In this document: piece after piece, positions 1 to 5,730 of the stretch
How the letters are laid out: each line of letters starts with the position of its first letter
How positions within the stretch are numbered: position 1 is the stretch's first letter
NCBI GenBank assembly: GCA_016198545.1
Contig: JACQIJ010000005.1
Location: 1-11,511 of the forward strand
DNA: 11,511 nt
From: Pseudomonadota bacterium
Lineage (GTDB): Bacteria > Pseudomonadota > Alphaproteobacteria > Micavibrionales > Micavibrionaceae
Direction of reading: 5' to 3'
Program-made: the position numbers and the translations under genes
Notes under the pieces: model-generated
The model's input: the letters and a program-made list of their open reading frames with translations, nothing else
The model's database searches: none
Told to the model about the DNA's origin: nothing

Positions 1-324
1 GGGAATGGCCCCCAGCGCCCGGTGGAAATTGTCGGCAAAATCCAGAAGGTCGCGGGCGAATGCCGTTATGGCGTATTTTCCCGCGTCTTCCCTGTCCTTC
101 AGCGCGCGCTTCCGGGAATTTTCCGCATCGGCCAGCGCACGCAGCATGTGATCTTTCATTCGCGCAAGATCGGCTTCCAGAGCCGCTTCGCGCCCGCCGC
201 CCGTTTCACCCGCGGAATCCGCCGCATCCCGAGTTTCAGCCTGCAGGCCGTCCGCAAACGATTCCTCCGGCGAAGCATCCCCCCCGGCTGCATTTTCCTT
301 TTCCGCTTCTGCCTTCTTATTCAT
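1..324 (-). CDS. grpE: GrpE, nucleotide exchange factor of DnaK (5' part, cut by window edge)
   Basis: GrpE is the cytoplasmic co-chaperone that releases ADP from DnaK (Hsp70) during protein refolding. The 108 codons seen here start at an ATG (322-324) and run off position 1, so the C-terminal dimer head is missing. Residues 1-50 are an acidic, Ala/Gly/Glu-rich low-complexity tail, usual for GrpE. After it comes the family's long helix signature: ADLARMKDHMLRALADAENS, then RKRALKDREDAGKYAITAFA and RDLLDFADNFHRAL. These match the conserved 'LRALADAEN.RKR', 'KYA...FARDLL' and 'ADN..RAL' blocks. The start lies 19 bp after the stop of the secreted-protein gene, with only a weak purine-rich stretch (AAGAAGAG) upstream, so the two are probably co-transcribed. 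In many alphaproteobacteria hrcA directly precedes grpE, but here about 1.5 kb lies between them. No CIRCE-like element is visible. Confidence 0.93.
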   Translation of the reverse strand, partial: MNKKAEAEKENAAGGDASPEESFADGLQAETRDAADSAGETGGGREAALEADLARMKDHMLRALADAENSRKRALKDREDAGKYAITAFARDLLDFADNFHRALGAIP

Positions 325-343
325 TGCCTGGATACATCTCTTC

Positions 344-1207
344 TTATTCGTTTGGACCCGGCCGCCGCGCAAACACGACGGCATCCTGCGGGATCATTTC
401 GTCACCGTGCAATCCGTAAATGGTTTTGTCAAGCTGCACAGCCCCTACAGGCACAGGCCCGGCCTCGCCCTCGCGCAAGTACAGACCCTTGTCATCCACA
501 TAGTAAAACATGCCCGCCCGGACAAGGGGCGAAGAAAAATCAGAGATGATGTCCGTCAACGGCGTCAGCCCGCGTTGCGCAGCCATATTGCGCACTTTGC
601 GGGCGGCATCGGGAACATCCCCTGTGGATGAAACATAAAGAACGACCGTACCCGCCGGATAAAACCACAGACGCAGAGAGTCCTTGGATCCATATATTTT
701 CTGGGGCCTTGCGACAAGCCCGCATCCAAGGGAGCAATCCTGCTCCAGCGCAATACTGTGATCGGTCAGAATGACCTTAAATGTTTCCTTGAAATCGCCG
801 TTGTTAATCTGCACCTTCTCTACGCCTTTATCGGCCAGTTCCTGCCTGTTCATTATCACATCGGCTTTCGGAGACTGCGCCACGGCATTGCAATCCCTAT
901 AGGAAGCATTTTCGTCAATGGTTACATCTTCCACAGTGATATTCACGAACGGTCCGATATATTCCGTCTCGAAAGCAGGGTTGTTCAGCTTCGGACAACC
1001 GCTCATCGACGTCCCCTGGTACAGAAGCCGCAAAATAAATCCGCCTTCCGGCAACGCAGGATCGCGCACGAGGGAAACGCTCATTGTCCGTTCGACGATG
1101 TTTTTACTAATTCTTATGCCTGAAGCATGCGCTTGCATCCCAGTCAGAAAAGAAACCAGCAAGAATAAAAGAAGCAAAAAGATATTTGTAAAACGACAAA
1201 AAATCAT
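344..1207 (-). CDS. Secreted or periplasmic protein of unknown function
   Basis: I do not recognise this 287-residue protein. It opens with a typical signal peptide: a strongly hydrophobic core at residues 8-22 (IFLLLLFLLVSFLTG) and a probable signal peptidase I site after AHA (about residue 28). No lipobox is seen. The mature part has four cysteines (71, 106, 158, 162), which would suit two disulfides in the periplasm. It has no transmembrane segment and alternates short strand-like segments, suggesting a beta-rich fold. Near the C-terminus (residues 234-282) is a stretch resembling a small SH3-like or DUF-type beta unit, but I cannot assign it. The start ATG is preceded by GGGGGG at 8 nt spacing and by a good promoter (1246-1274). 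It is immediately followed by grpE, so it heads that transcript. Its presence between hrcA and grpE is unusual. Confidence 0.8.
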   Translation of the reverse strand: MIFCRFTNIFLLLLFLLVSFLTGMQAHASGIRISKNIVERTMSVSLVRDPALPEGGFILRLLYQGTSMSGCPKLNNPAFETEYIGPFVNITVEDVTIDENASYRDCNAVAQSPKADVIMNRQELADKGVEKVQINNGDFKETFKVILTDHSIALEQDCSLGCGLVARPQKIYGSKDSLRLWFYPAGTVVLYVSSTGDVPDAARKVRNMAAQRGLTPLTDIISDFSSPLVRAGMFYYVDDKGLYLREGEAGPVPVGAVQLDKTIYGLHGDEMIPQDAVVFARRPGPNE

Positions 1208-1245
1208 AAAATTATGCCCCCCATAAAAATCATAAATCCTGCAAT

Positions 1246-1274
1246 AGTTTAGCGAGAACAGGGAAAACCCGCAA
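1246..1274 (-). promoter_or_regulatory. Sigma-70-type promoter for the secreted-protein/grpE transcript
   Basis: Read on the minus strand, TTGCGG (1269-1274) and TAAACT (1246-1251) are separated by exactly 17 bp. A start site near 1239 would give a leader of about 32 nt with the G-rich ribosome site of the 344-1207 gene. It is the best match in the 1208-1343 spacer, which also contains the AT-rich run 1286-1320 between the two divergent genes. The hexamers are recognised by eye only. Confidence 0.45.
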
Positions 1275-1343
1275 ATGCGTTATACAAAAATATTAATGAA
1301 TTGTTAATTATATATAACCATAACTCTACCAAAGGGGCTTACG

Positions 1344-1808
1344 ATGGAAAGAGACCAAGAACAGAACAAGGAAGACGGCAATGCGGATAAATCTTTTACA
1401 AAAGACTTGAACGCCTCCGCTAGGTGCCGCAGCCGCTGCTATAAACCCAAGCTATGCGCCTGAAAAGTCCGGCGGCCGCGAAACGCTGGAAAGCCTTTCC
1501 GCAGGAATTGAACAAGCCTATGAAACCATCCGCAACCGTACGGCGGGAGCGCCCGTCCCGAGGCCAACAGCAAGACCGGGTTAGACGCCGCAATGTCTCC
1601 AAAGTATCAGATGAAGCCTGTTCACTTAAGAATCAAAAGATTGCGTATGCTCTCTGCCGTATTTTCAGACGGCCTTGAAACGCTATCGGAAAGATTACGC
1701 TTTCTGGCGAATGCACTGTCCGTGCAGCCCATGCCTCTGTGGCCCGCGATCGTTATAATCGCTATTTTGGGTCTCTCCCCTGACGGGTTTTCCAGACAAG
1801 ACAAATAG
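1344..1808 (+). pseudogene. Frame-disrupted small gene, possible C-terminal membrane anchor, unknown function
   Basis: An ATG at 1344 has a good Shine-Dalgarno (AAAGGGG, about 6 nt away) but reads only 39 codons (MERDQEQNKEDGNADKSFTK...) to TGA at 1461. The +1 frame is open from 1411 to the TAG at 1582 and reads protein-like (GRETLESLSAGIEQAYETIR). The original frame is open again from 1524 to the TAG at 1806. There it reads KTGLDAAMSPKYQMKPVHLR, then an amphipathic stretch, then a hydrophobic segment (LWPAIVIIAILGL) close to the C-terminus. Joining the three pieces gives about 155 residues with a charged N-terminus and a possible C-terminal membrane helix. The pattern fits one net insertion (between 1411 and 1460) and a compensating net deletion (between 1524 and 1581). 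This could be gene decay, a sequence error or, less likely, no gene at all. It converges with hrcA, whose stop is 5 bp away. I recognise no family. Confidence 0.4.
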
Positions 1809-1813
1809 GGAAG

Positions 1814-2854
1814 TCAATGCTGCCCGATGAGCTTTCCGATAACCTGCGCCGTATAATCGACGACCGGGATGACGCGTCCGTAATTCAGACGCGCCGGGCC
1901 GATCACGCCGATTGCGCCTATGATGCGGTTTTCCGGCGTTTTATATGGCGAAATCACCATCGACCACCCGGAATGGCTGAACATCCTGTTTTCCGTGCCT
2001 ATGAATATCTGGATGCCGTCGCCGCCTTGCGCCGCATCGAGCAGGCGGGAAACCGTTTCCCTTTCCTCAAGCGCTGCGAAAAGCTGCCGCGCCTTCTCTA
2101 TATCCTCGACGGCCCTGACATCCTGAAGCAGCTTTGACTGGCCCCGGATAATAATGTGGCCGTCGAGCGGGCCCTGCGGCGTCAGCGCAAGTCCGCGCTT
2201 CACAAGATCTGCCGTTAGAATATCTATCTGCGCGCGGTTTTCCTCTATCTCCCGGAATATATAGCGCTGCGTCTGCGCAAGCGTCTTTCCCGCCAGCCGC
2301 GCATTTAGATAGTTTGCTGCCGTGGTCAAAGTGGGGGGCGTGACATCCGCCGACACCTCCATGACGCGGTTTTCGATCATGCCGTCCTGCATGACAAGTA
2401 TGACGAGCGCGCGCCCGCGCTCCAGCAGAGTAAACTGAATCTGCTTCAGAGGCTTGTCCGTCTTGGGCGCAATGACAAGGCTGGCAGCTGACGAAAGGCC
2501 GGACAGGAGCGATGTCGCGCGCTCCATCACCTGCGTGATGGTCTGCCCCGATCCCTCGCACTGCGCCTCGATGGCGCGGCGCTCCTCTGCGCTCAGATCG
2601 CCAATCTCCATCAGTCCATCGACATAAAACCGCAAACCCTGTTGCGTCGGAAGACGCCCTGCGGATGTATGGGGGGCATAAAGAAGTCCGGCTTCCTCAA
2701 GATCCGCCATCACACTACGGATCGTGGCCGCGGACAGCGACAGGCCCACTCCGCGCGCGATCGTCCGCGACCCGACAGGCTCTCCGGATTTCATGTAGCT
2801 GTCGATGATGAAACGCAGCACGCCCTGCGCCCGGTCGCTTAATTCTGTAATCAT
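1814..2854 (-). CDS. hrcA: HrcA, heat-inducible transcription repressor
   Basis: HrcA is the DNA-binding repressor of chaperone genes (groESL and often dnaK/grpE) that acts at CIRCE inverted repeats and is folded with the help of GroEL. The 346 residues match the family's usual length of about 340-350. The N-terminal winged helix shows the hallmark blocks SYMKSGEPVGSRTIARG (residues 19-35), LSAATIRSVMADLEEAGLLY (40-59) and PHTSAGRLPTQQGLRFYVDG (61-80). The GAF-like effector region follows, with a conserved C-terminal run (IGAIGVIGPARLNYGRVIPV). The start is fixed by alignment, yet no Shine-Dalgarno precedes it and a promoter -10 lies only 7 nt upstream, so translation may be leaderless. Downstream it runs into the antisense relic at 1344-1808 and not directly into grpE. 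No terminator is visible after the stop. Confidence 0.96.
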   Translation of the reverse strand: MITELSDRAQGVLRFIIDSYMKSGEPVGSRTIARGVGLSLSAATIRSVMADLEEAGLLYAPHTSAGRLPTQQGLRFYVDGLMEIGDLSAEERRAIEAQCEGSGQTITQVMERATSLLSGLSSAASLVIAPKTDKPLKQIQFTLLERGRALVILVMQDGMIENRVMEVSADVTPPTLTTAANYLNARLAGKTLAQTQRYIFREIEENRAQIDILTADLVKRGLALTPQGPLDGHIIIRGQSKLLQDVRAVEDIEKARQLFAALEERETVSRLLDAAQGGDGIQIFIGTENRMFSHSGWSMVISPYKTPENRIIGAIGVIGPARLNYGRVIPVVDYTAQVIGKLIGQH

Positions 2855-2861
2855 GGAAATA

Positions 2862-2890
2862 ATTTAATCATCCCGGGGGGAAAATGTCAT
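2862..2890 (-). promoter_or_regulatory. hrcA promoter, probably giving a leaderless mRNA
   Basis: On the minus strand ATGACA (2885-2890) and TTAAAT (2862-2867) are 17 bp apart. The predicted start site falls at 2854-2855, that is, at or one base before the hrcA ATG. The heptamer GGGATGA occurs twice with a 19-bp period, once running into the -35 and once just upstream of the -10, and could be a repressor site. No CIRCE repeat (TTAGCACTC-N9-GAGTGCTAA) is present. Confidence 0.45.
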
Positions 2891-2900
2891 CCCCGCCGAA

Positions 2901-2912
2901 AAGGCATGCCTT
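2901..2912. promoter_or_regulatory. Perfect 12-bp palindrome upstream of the hrcA promoter
   Basis: AAGGCATGCCTT is its own reverse complement and is centred about 18 bp upstream of the hrcA -35 hexamer. Position and symmetry suit a dimeric regulator site, but no regulator can be named and a 12-bp palindrome can arise by chance. Confidence 0.25.
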
Positions 2913-2926
2913 GGCTGCAATACGGC

Positions 2927-2950
2927 ATTTTGTAAGAATTTTGTAAGAAT
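2927..2950. repeat. Perfect 11-bp tandem duplication next to the tRNA-Phe 3' end
   Basis: The unit ATTTTGTAAGA occurs twice head-to-tail (2927-2937 and 2938-2948), followed by AT, the first two bases of a third copy. It starts 4 bp beyond the encoded CCA end of the tRNA gene and lies upstream of hrcA. Eleven bases is about one helical turn. No U-tract terminator is formed. Confidence 0.8.
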
Positions 2951-2954
2951 AAAG

Positions 2955-3030
2955 TGGTGCCCAGAGCCGGATTTGAACCAGCGACACGGTGATTTTCAGT
3001 CACCTGCTCTACCAACTGAGCTATCTGGGC
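2955..3030 (-). tRNA. tRNA-Phe (anticodon GAA), CCA encoded
   Basis: The gene is 76 nt including an encoded CCA. The 5' end GCCCAGA (3024-3030) pairs with TCTGGGC (2959-2965). Position 73 is A (2958) and the CCA is 2955-2957. The D-arm reads TAGCTCAGTTGGTAGAGCA, the anticodon loop is CTGAAAA with GAA at 2995-2997 (positions 34-36), and the T-loop is GGTTCAAATCC. All arms are intact. It decodes UUC/UUU. It has its own promoter and sits between the RNase G/E gene and hrcA. Confidence 0.98.
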
Positions 3031-3059
3031 GTCCAGCCATCCAAAACGGCCAGTAAGGG

Positions 3060-3088
3060 CTTATAAAACAATGCTATTGATATGTCCA
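3060..3088 (-). promoter_or_regulatory. Promoter of the tRNA-Phe gene
   Basis: Minus-strand TGGACA (3083-3088), a 17-bp spacer and TATAAG (3060-3065) are followed by a GC-rich discriminator (CCC), as is common for stable-RNA promoters. A start near 3053 would give a 5' leader of about 23 nt for RNase P to remove. Confidence 0.55.
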
Positions 3089-3119
3089 GCGGATAATTAA
3101 ATTCAACGAAAATAATGGC

Positions 3120-4379
3120 TTATTCGACCGATACAACGCTGCGATACCGCTCCAGCAGGGATGGAGTACGGCGTTGCCGGGTCAACTCCATAAACCCCAG
3201 CTTTGTTATGCCGTGAATTTGCACCGTACATGGATCTTTTTCAATAAAGAACCGTTCCATCGCATCTTCCAGTTTTTTATACTCTTCCTTGCTTTTCATG
3301 CGCAGAAAGTCGATGACGACGGCCCCGCCCATATTACGCAGGCGCAGATGCCGCGCGATTTCCTCCGCCGCCTGCAAATTAATAGCGAGATTTGAACGTT
3401 CGTCAGCCCCCCGGTTTACATCGATGGCAATGAGGGCCGCGGTTTCCTGAATGATAATGGCTCCGCCGTTCTCAAGAATGGTGTAAGGCTGAAACAGTTC
3501 ATCAATCTGGCCAGCAATGTCGTGGAGGTCGAAAAGCCCCAGTTCTTCATTCGGATTCTTCAGTTCTACGGGCTGGATTTTCGTCATCAGATCGGGCGCA
3601 AAAACTTCACACCATTCCTCAGCATGCTCGAAATGCTCCATAGTGGTCAATTCAATGCGATCAACAGGTTTTCCGGCATGATCGCTCATTGTTCTCTGAA
3701 CGGCATCCGGGCCCAGCATGATGAGCGAGGGGTCATCCCCCTTGAAGTGCAGTTTTACCTGATCCCACGTCAGGCGCAGCACCTTTGCTTCGCGCAACAG
3801 GACATCCGTCTGCACCCCCGCCGCTGCCGCGCGCAGTATACAGCCATGATAATTTCCAAGTTGTTCCAGCATTTTCATCAGTTGCCGGCGCAATTTCTTG
3901 TCTCTTATGCGCTGCGATACCCTGTTGTCCGGTTCCGTCGGCGTATGAATCAGATAGCGTCCGGATAAAACGACGTTCATGCTGACGCGCGGGTTTTTGT
4001 CTTCGGCGCGATCCTCTTCGGGCGCGCGCGGGAGATAACCGCTTTTGGCCTGCACTGCGATCATCTGCCCCGGCTGTATAGCCTTTCCTATGGCGATATC
4101 TCCGCCTTTTTTATATTTTCCGTCTTTCTCTTCAATGCGGACATCGGCGTTGTAAAGAATGCCGATATTGTCGCCGTCAAGGTTAACATAGGCGGCATCC
4201 TGCGCGGCATCGATGCGCGCGACCTTCGCCCAGTATATGGAACCCCACCGCACCTGCTCCGCGGCCGGATCAACGTCCAGCCCTTCCAGACGACCGCTCT
4301 CAACCGAAGCGACCCACAGGGATCCCTCCAGTTCATCAATCAGTACATCCAGACCTTTTGACTTTGCCGGCTTCGCCAT
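3120..4379 (-). CDS. rng: Ribonuclease G/E family endoribonuclease, short form without zinc-link
   Basis: This single-strand-specific endoribonuclease acts in rRNA maturation and mRNA decay. Counting from the ATG at 4379, the 419 residues begin with an S1-like RNA-binding domain (about 9-120: DVLIDELEGSLWVASVESGR, GSIYWAKVARI, AAYVNLDGDNIGIL). The 5'-sensor/RNase H-like region and catalytic domain follow. The metal-binding residues are kept: D320 and N322 in ALIAIDVNRGA and D357 in AVVIDFLRM, equivalent to E. coli RNase E D303, N305 and D346. The conserved LRLRNMGG and LTRQRRTPSL blocks are present. It stops right after the latter, so the CPxC zinc-link and small domain that tetramerise E. 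coli RNase E/G are missing. I chose 4379 over the 39-nt-longer start because GGAGAG lies just upstream and S1 homology starts soon after. The start lies 44 bp inside maf, indicating translational coupling in the infA-maf operon. Confidence 0.92.
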   Translation of the reverse strand: MAKPAKSKGLDVLIDELEGSLWVASVESGRLEGLDVDPAAEQVRWGSIYWAKVARIDAAQDAAYVNLDGDNIGILYNADVRIEEKDGKYKKGGDIAIGKAIQPGQMIAVQAKSGYLPRAPEEDRAEDKNPRVSMNVVLSGRYLIHTPTEPDNRVSQRIRDKKLRRQLMKMLEQLGNYHGCILRAAAAGVQTDVLLREAKVLRLTWDQVKLHFKGDDPSLIMLGPDAVQRTMSDHAGKPVDRIELTTMEHFEHAEEWCEVFAPDLMTKIQPVELKNPNEELGLFDLHDIAGQIDELFQPYTILENGGAIIIQETAALIAIDVNRGADERSNLAINLQAAEEIARHLRLRNMGGAVVIDFLRMKSKEEYKKLEDAMERFFIEKDPCTVQIHGITKLGFMELTRQRRTPSLLERYRSVVSVE

Positions 4380-4962
4380 TGCTCTCCGGGGGCATCTTTG
4401 TGAAAACGCTACCGCCACCTAACATTTGCATTGTATCATAAAGAGACAGTCCGACCACGTTCGAATAAGACCCGCCGATGAATTTTATATGGGCGGCCGC
4501 GCGCCCCTGGATAGCGTATCCGCCCGCCTTTCCGATCCCCTCGCCGCATGCGGCATAATCGTCTATCTCGCCGGATGACATCTTTTTGAACTGTACCACC
4601 GTTTCCACAATGCGCTTTTTCATGCTTCCGTCCGGCGTAATGACGGATATGCCTCCAATCACCTTGTGCCGCCTGCCGGAAAGCAGGATCAGAAATGCTT
4701 TAACGTCATCCGCATTTTCAGCCTTGTCCAGAATGCGCCGACCGCAGGCTACGACTGTGTCCGCCGCAAGAATAAAAAATCCTTTATTATCCGCAGCAAC
4801 ATACGCCGCTTTCGCGCAGGCAAGGCGCAGCGCAAGATCACGCGGCGCCTCCCTTTTCCGGGGCGTTTCATCGACTTCAGCCGGCACAGTACGCAACGGC
4901 TCCAACCCGATCTGCCGCAACAGGTCAAGGCGGCGGGGTGAAGCGGATGCAAGGATCAGCAC
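4336..4962 (-). CDS. maf: Maf family nucleoside triphosphate pyrophosphatase
   Basis: Maf proteins hydrolyse non-canonical or modified nucleoside triphosphates (dTTP/UTP or m7GTP, depending on subfamily) to monophosphate and pyrophosphate, acting as a cytoplasmic housecleaning enzyme. The 208 residues show the N-terminal SASPRR loop (residues 6-11), the catalytic AADTVV with D68, KAENADDVKAFLILLSGRRH (80-99), GIGKAGGYAIQGRAA (142-156) and IGGSYSNVVGL (162-172). The next residue is Ser where most members have Pro (GLPL). The C-terminal 20 residues beyond the fold are encoded in the part overlapping the RNase gene. The start codon is GTG (4962), 3 bp after the infA stop, with AGGGA about 10 nt upstream. 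I cannot decide the substrate subfamily from sequence alone. Confidence 0.95.
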   Translation of the reverse strand: MLILASASPRRLDLLRQIGLEPLRTVPAEVDETPRKREAPRDLALRLACAKAAYVAADNKGFFILAADTVVACGRRILDKAENADDVKAFLILLSGRRHKVIGGISVITPDGSMKKRIVETVVQFKKMSSGEIDDYAACGEGIGKAGGYAIQGRAAAHIKFIGGSYSNVVGLSLYDTMQMLGGGSVFTKMPPESNGEAGKVKRSGCTD

Positions 4963-4965
4963 TCG

Positions 4966-5184
4966 TTATTTTTCCCTGAAAATAATCCGGCCCTTGGTCA
5001 GGTCGTAAGGAGTCATTTCAACGACGACCGTATCGCCCTGCAACACGCGAATGCGGTTTTTGCGCATCTTTCCGGCCGTGTGGGCGAGAATCTCATGGTC
5101 GTTTTCGAGCTTGACGCGAAACATGGTATTCGGAAGCACTTCCGTTACCACGCCTTTAAATTCCATCAAATCTTCTTTTGTCAT
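4966..5184 (-). CDS. infA: Translation initiation factor IF-1
   Basis: IF-1 is an OB-fold protein that occupies the 30S A-site during initiation. The 72 residues equal the family's usual length and match it throughout: MEFKGVVTEVLPNTMFRVKL (7-26), HEILAHTAGKMRKNRIRVL (30-48), GDTVVVEMTPYDLTKGRI (50-67). AGAGGG lies about 5 nt before the ATG. It is the first gene of a tight infA > maf > RNase G/E operon with its own promoter at 5220-5248. Confidence 0.98.
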   Translation of the reverse strand: MTKEDLMEFKGVVTEVLPNTMFRVKLENDHEILAHTAGKMRKNRIRVLQGDTVVVEMTPYDLTKGRIIFREK

Positions 5185-5219
5185 AATTGCCCTCTGCAGA
5201 GATAGCCTCCGCTGGGCTT

Positions 5220-5248
5220 TGTATAATCAAGTTTTCAGGAGAATGCAA
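5220..5248 (-). promoter_or_regulatory. Sigma-70-type promoter of the infA-maf-RNase operon
   Basis: Minus-strand TTGCAT (5243-5248) and TATACA (5220-5225) have a 17-bp spacer. The expected start site near 5213 gives a leader of about 29 nt before the infA ATG. Confidence 0.6.
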
Positions 5249-5264
5249 ACGGGGTTGTTGCTTA

Positions 5265-5311
5265 AGGGTCCAAACTCACGGAATTGCGTGAAAGCTGCGG
5301 GTTCGGACCCT
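5265..5311. repeat. Inverted repeat with internal hairpin at the end of the kinase operon
   Basis: AGGGTCC (5265-5271) pairs with GGACCCT (5305-5311). Inside is a second stem, TCACG (5276-5280) with CGTGA (5287-5291), around GAATTG. The right arm overlaps the stop codon of the receiver gene. In the minus-strand transcript it sits where a terminator is expected, but it is followed by UUAAGCAACAA and no U-run, so it is not a canonical intrinsic terminator. It may stabilise the 3' end. Confidence 0.45.
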
Positions 5312-5714
5312 AGCCTGCCTTTTTTCCGCGCTGAACGAGAATTCTCAGCTTGGCCTCCAACTGCGCCGGCGAAAACGGTTTGCGAATATAGCCGGATACT
5401 CCTGAAGATTTTGCTTCGATGACGGAACTCATGTCGCTGCGCCCCGTCACCATCAGAAAAGGCACGCTCGGGTCGACAGTCCGCAGCTGGCGTAGAAATT
5501 CAACGCCGCTCATCTTTGGCATGTTCCAGTCGCATATCACCAGATTGACGAATTCAAAAGCCGAATCCATAAACCGCAATGCTTCGTTCCCGTCCTTGGC
5601 CTCAAAGGTCTGCGTTATGCCCAGCTCGGACAGCATGTTGCGCAGCATGGCTCGCGCATCGCTTTGATCTTCCACTAAAAGAATCTTCAGATCATTCATG
5701 CTGTTCACGATCAT
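5310..5714 (-). CDS. Single-domain response regulator (CheY-like receiver)
   Basis: This is a stand-alone phosphoacceptor domain of 134 residues with no output domain. Receiver hallmarks are all present: the acidic pair E15/D16 (LLVEDQ), phosphorylated D62 (VICDWNMPKMSG), T90 (MVTGR) and K112 (RKPF). The ATG at 5714 has AGGAGA 7 nt upstream. An internal ATG 15 nt later is less well placed. It follows the hybrid kinase gene by 16 bp, so it is probably a phosphorelay partner, either a target or a phosphate sink, of that kinase. Output would have to be through protein-protein contact, as for CheY or DivK. Gene name cannot be assigned; true chemotaxis CheY is unlikely because no che or fli gene is nearby. 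Confidence 0.93.
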   Translation of the reverse strand: MIVNSMNDLKILLVEDQSDARAMLRNMLSELGITQTFEAKDGNEALRFMDSAFEFVNLVICDWNMPKMSGVEFLRQLRTVDPSVPFLMVTGRSDMSSVIEAKSSGVSGYIRKPFSPAQLEAKLRILVQRGKKAG

Positions 5715-5730
5715 TGAAAAATCTCCTGTG

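Noticed and set aside
22..549. Plus-strand 175-codon open frame
   Set aside because: It lies antisense to grpE and to the end of the secreted-protein gene, is rich in Arg/Pro/His from reading GC-rich codons backwards, and has no Shine-Dalgarno.
758..1123. Plus-strand 121-codon open frame inside 344-1207
   Set aside because: The minus-strand frame has a signal peptide, promoter and ribosome site over the same bases. This one has none of these and looks like an antisense shadow.
1420..1602. Minus-strand 60-codon frame in the hrcA-grpE spacer
   Set aside because: It has no ribosome site and a low-complexity shadow composition. The plus-strand pieces over the same bases have a good start signal and more protein-like sequence.
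2067..2561. Minus-strand 164-codon frame inside hrcA
   Set aside because: It is a same-strand frame-shifted shadow of hrcA, rich in Cys/His/Arg, while hrcA itself is intact and recognised throughout.
2855..2954. Possible CIRCE element for HrcA autoregulation
   Set aside because: I looked for TTAGCACTC-N9-GAGTGCTAA. Only an unrelated 12-bp palindrome and GGGATGA repeats are present.
2927..3030. tRNA-Phe as an attachment site of an integrated element
   Set aside because: The tRNA is intact and flanked by housekeeping genes. There is no integrase and no second copy of the tRNA 3' end in the window.
3522..3968. Plus-strand 148-codon open frame
   Set aside because: It is antisense to the conserved catalytic part of RNase G/E, with no ribosome site or recognisable motif.
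4380..4418. Longer start for RNase G/E (13 extra residues, MAVAFSQRCPRRA)
   Set aside because: The ATG at 4379 has a GGAGAG ribosome site, and family similarity begins just after it. The longer start only increases the overlap with maf.
5264..5330. Plus-strand intrinsic terminator (stem 5265-5311 followed by TTTTTT)
   Set aside because: The T-run starts several bases after the stem and lies inside the receiver gene, and no plus-strand gene precedes it.
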